Source of the DNA: Acidobacteriota bacterium
Lineage (GTDB): Bacteria > Acidobacteriota > Vicinamibacteria > Vicinamibacterales > 2-12-FULL-66-21
Length of the DNA: 64,000 nucleotides
Direction of reading: 5' to 3'
NCBI GenBank assembly: GCA_003222675.1
Contig: QHWT01000068.1
Span: forward strand, 1-64,000
In this document: positions 62,543 to 64,000 of the stretch, in pieces
Numbering within the stretch: the first letter of the stretch is position 1
Layout of the letters: each line of letters begins with the position of its first letter
The notes under the pieces: generated by a model
What the model was told of the DNA's origin: nothing
Seen by the model: only the letters and a program-made list of their open reading frames with translations
Databases searched by the model: none
Program-made: the position numbers and the translations under genes

Positions 62543-64000
62543 TCACGCCTCGCCAACGGCCAGCCTGCTGTCTTTCGCGCCGCGCGATTGGTCGCGGCCT
62601 GGCAGCAGGGCGCTGCCCCAGCTTCCCGCGACGAGCGCGCTCACGTTCGCGAGCGCGATCGGCCACTCCCCTGCCCGCTGATATGCGAGATAGCGGGGCA
62701 CCCAGTCGGGATCGAATTTCTGCTTGTAGAAGCGGACCCCCTGGAAGTTGTACCAAGGCTCGCCACGCCGGAAGAACAACGCCGCCAGCCGCTCGCGAGC
62801 GTGCGCGTCGCGATGCTCGCCGACCGACGAGAGCGGCGCCATCCCGAGGTTGAACGTGCGGTAGCCTGCCTCCTTTCCGTAGAGCAGCAGCGACGTGATC
62901 AGGAAATCCATCACGCTCGGCGCATCCGTGCGATACCGCATGAGATCGATCGACAGCTCTTCGCCGCGTGGTCCCTCGAGCAGGTTGGCAAAGGCGAGAA
63001 TCCGCCCCTTCGCGCGTGCCTCCTCGACAATCGCGCAGCGGCATCGAGCGATATACTCGCGATCGAAATAACCAATCGAGAACTGCCGTTCGACCAGGTG
63101 CCTGCCGTCCAGCCACGCCCTGGAGATCTGTTCCAGCTCAGACATGCGCGCCTCGACCTCGCACGTCTCCATGATGCGAAACGCGACGGCCTCGCGCTCG
63201 GCGCGACGGATGATCTGCCGCGTCATCTTTCCCGCATGCCCCTGGGTGGTGACGCGATCCAGGCGCACGTTCGCCTCTTCCCCGAGCTTGAACAAGTGAT
63301 AACCGCGATCGTGGAGCAGCGGTATCCAGTCCACCGACACCTGATAGAACAGCGGACGGCGATCGAGATCGGCGGCGAAGGCGAACAGCGCGTCCATGAA
63401 CGCGCCGCGCTCCGCGAGGGCTTTGACCACGGGGTCGGAAAAGACGACGAGATAGGGCCCAATCGTGCGATAGAGGCAGAAGCCGCGTCCCTCATCGAAG
63501 AAGACGGACTTGTCGCCCACGGCCACCATCATTGGCGTCGTCCCCGACCCGAATGCCGCGTGTTCCTGGAGCGCGCGCGTGATATCGCGTTCCGCGGGAC
63601 GCTGAAAGTGGACAGGAGTCCGGAGCAGCACGTAAAGGGATGCGGTCACGACCACGAGCAGCATCGACGCGGCGCTGCGCAGGAACCTGGCGGACTGGAA
63701 GTGGTAGCCGATCGCGTTCCATCGGGCGAGCGCCGCTCCACTCAGATGATGCGAGAACGTGCCGAATGTGAGGAACAGCAGGAATGCGGTGACGCCGAGA
63801 CCGAGGTCGGCCCATTCCAGCCAGTCGCCGCCGCTCGCGCGATCGAAGAGGCCGGCCTGCGACCACGCCGCCGCGCCCACCGTCCCGAGCGCCAGGCTCT
63901 CTTCCCAGTCCAGTCCCTTCAGGATCGACGCGAAGCCGGCGAGCAGCAGCAACGCAATCGTCGCCTTGTACGCGGCCGTATATCCCCGTGCCAGGCCGCG
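62543..64000 (-). CDS. mprF: MprF-type lysylphosphatidylglycerol synthase, C-terminal part (5' end outside window)
   Basis: The open frame runs past the right edge; about 485 codons are visible. TM helices at the beginning (IALLLLAGF, LGLGVTAFLLFLTFGTF, SMLLVVVTASLYVLL) are the last of the flippase-type membrane domain, followed by the cytoplasmic GNAT-like DUF2156 synthase domain: FFDEGRGFCLYRTIGPYLVVFSDPV, FYQVSVDWIPLLHDRGYHLFKLGEEA, LSIDLMRYRTDAPSVMDFLITSLLLYGKEAGYRTFNLGMAPLSSV. It moves lysine (or another amino acid) from charged tRNA to phosphatidylglycerol, lowering surface charge. Upstream partner of the AcvB-like hydrolase. Confidence 0.9.
   Translation of the reverse strand, partial: RGLARGYTAAYKATIALLLLAGFASILKGLDWEESLALGTVGAAAWSQAGLFDRASGGDWLEWADLGLGVTAFLLFLTFGTFSHHLSGAALARWNAIGYHFQSARFLRSAASMLLVVVTASLYVLLRTPVHFQRPAERDITRALQEHAAFGSGTTPMMVAVGDKSVFFDEGRGFCLYRTIGPYLVVFSDPVVKALAERGAFMDALFAFAADLDRRPLFYQVSVDWIPLLHDRGYHLFKLGEEANVRLDRVTTQGHAGKMTRQIIRRAEREAVAFRIMETCEVEARMSELEQISRAWLDGRHLVERQFSIGYFDREYIARCRCAIVEEARAKGRILAFANLLEGPRGEELSIDLMRYRTDAPSVMDFLITSLLLYGKEAGYRTFNLGMAPLSSVGEHRDAHARERLAALFFRRGEPWYNFQGVRFYKQKFDPDWVPRYLAYQRAGEWPIALANVSALVAGSWGSALLPGRDQSRGAKDSRLAVGEA

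Noticed and set aside
1-64000. tRNA, rRNA or riboswitch genes
   Set aside because: I looked for tRNA-like and known riboswitch motifs in the gaps and recognised none; a covariance-model search would be needed to be certain.

Overview
The window looks like a high-GC soil-type Acidobacterium, perhaps of the Vicinamibacter group. The main support is three large FtsX-type permeases (two intact, one truncated) of the architecture called acidobacterial duplicated orphan permease (ADOP), none with an adjacent ATPase. A cytoplasmic zinc-ribbon Ser/Thr kinase with TPRs, very large secreted modular proteins and abundant short intergenic repeats fit the same picture. This placement is inferred from gene content; no rRNA or tRNA gene was recognised.

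Layout: 1-4.1 kb holds a leftward catabolic-looking cluster (DapA-like lyase/aldolase, SDR, proline dehydrogenase, Tat-type Gfo/Idh/MocA oxidoreductase). 4.1-8.1 kb holds a heptamer-repeat tract, gene debris, a truncated ADOP permease and an intact paralogue. 8.2-12.1 kb holds a glutamyl-Q-tRNA(Asp) synthetase and a Ser/Thr kinase. 12.5-21.8 kb is a 3040-residue secreted protein (sialidase-like propeller, PQIS repeats, Ig-like, GloVer repeats, beta-helix) whose 3' end is frame-disrupted. 21.9-27.0 kb is a reductive pyrimidine degradation cluster: PreA-like enzyme, beta-ureidopropionase, dihydropyrimidinase and NCS1 permease. 27.4-36.8 kb has a 2376-residue secreted DMF-amidase-beta-like protein, facing a propeller/thrombospondin-type-3 protein across a long hairpin.

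37.3-38.4 kb has small envelope proteins and an RRM protein. 38.7-43.7 kb has another ADOP permease, a complete group II intron (ends about 41175 and 43091) and a thioredoxin-like protein. 43.8-50.2 kb carries FKBP isomerase, PHP phosphoesterase, lipoprotein, PQQ-type sugar dehydrogenase, LysR regulator, a zinc-ribbon mini-protein, a TPR protein and a TauE/SafE permease. 50.2-54.9 kb has a SWIM/SNF2 helicase and an APC permease.

54951-58511 is the most distinctive part: a 3561-bp IS1-family transposon with 26-bp terminal inverted repeats (24/26 matching) and an 8-bp target duplication (AAGTCCTC). It carries, besides the transposase, a DinD-like gene, an unrecognised 271-residue protein and three small ORFs; two copies of a 17-bp near-palindrome sit in its promoter regions. 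It landed immediately upstream of a sensor histidine kinase gene. The right end (60.4-64 kb) has an adhesin-like protein, a small Cys protein, a tandem 30-bp repeat, and an mprF-acvB/virJ-like gene pair that would make and hydrolyse lysyl-phosphatidylglycerol.

A second theme is intergenic DNA: at least seven spacers contain imperfect tandem repeats whose word differs (GGTTCAC, CTTCGGG, GGACCTC, GGTCGGT, AGCTGAT) but whose period is always 7 bp, and two loci carry REP-like hairpins with a CTTTAG/CTAAAG core.
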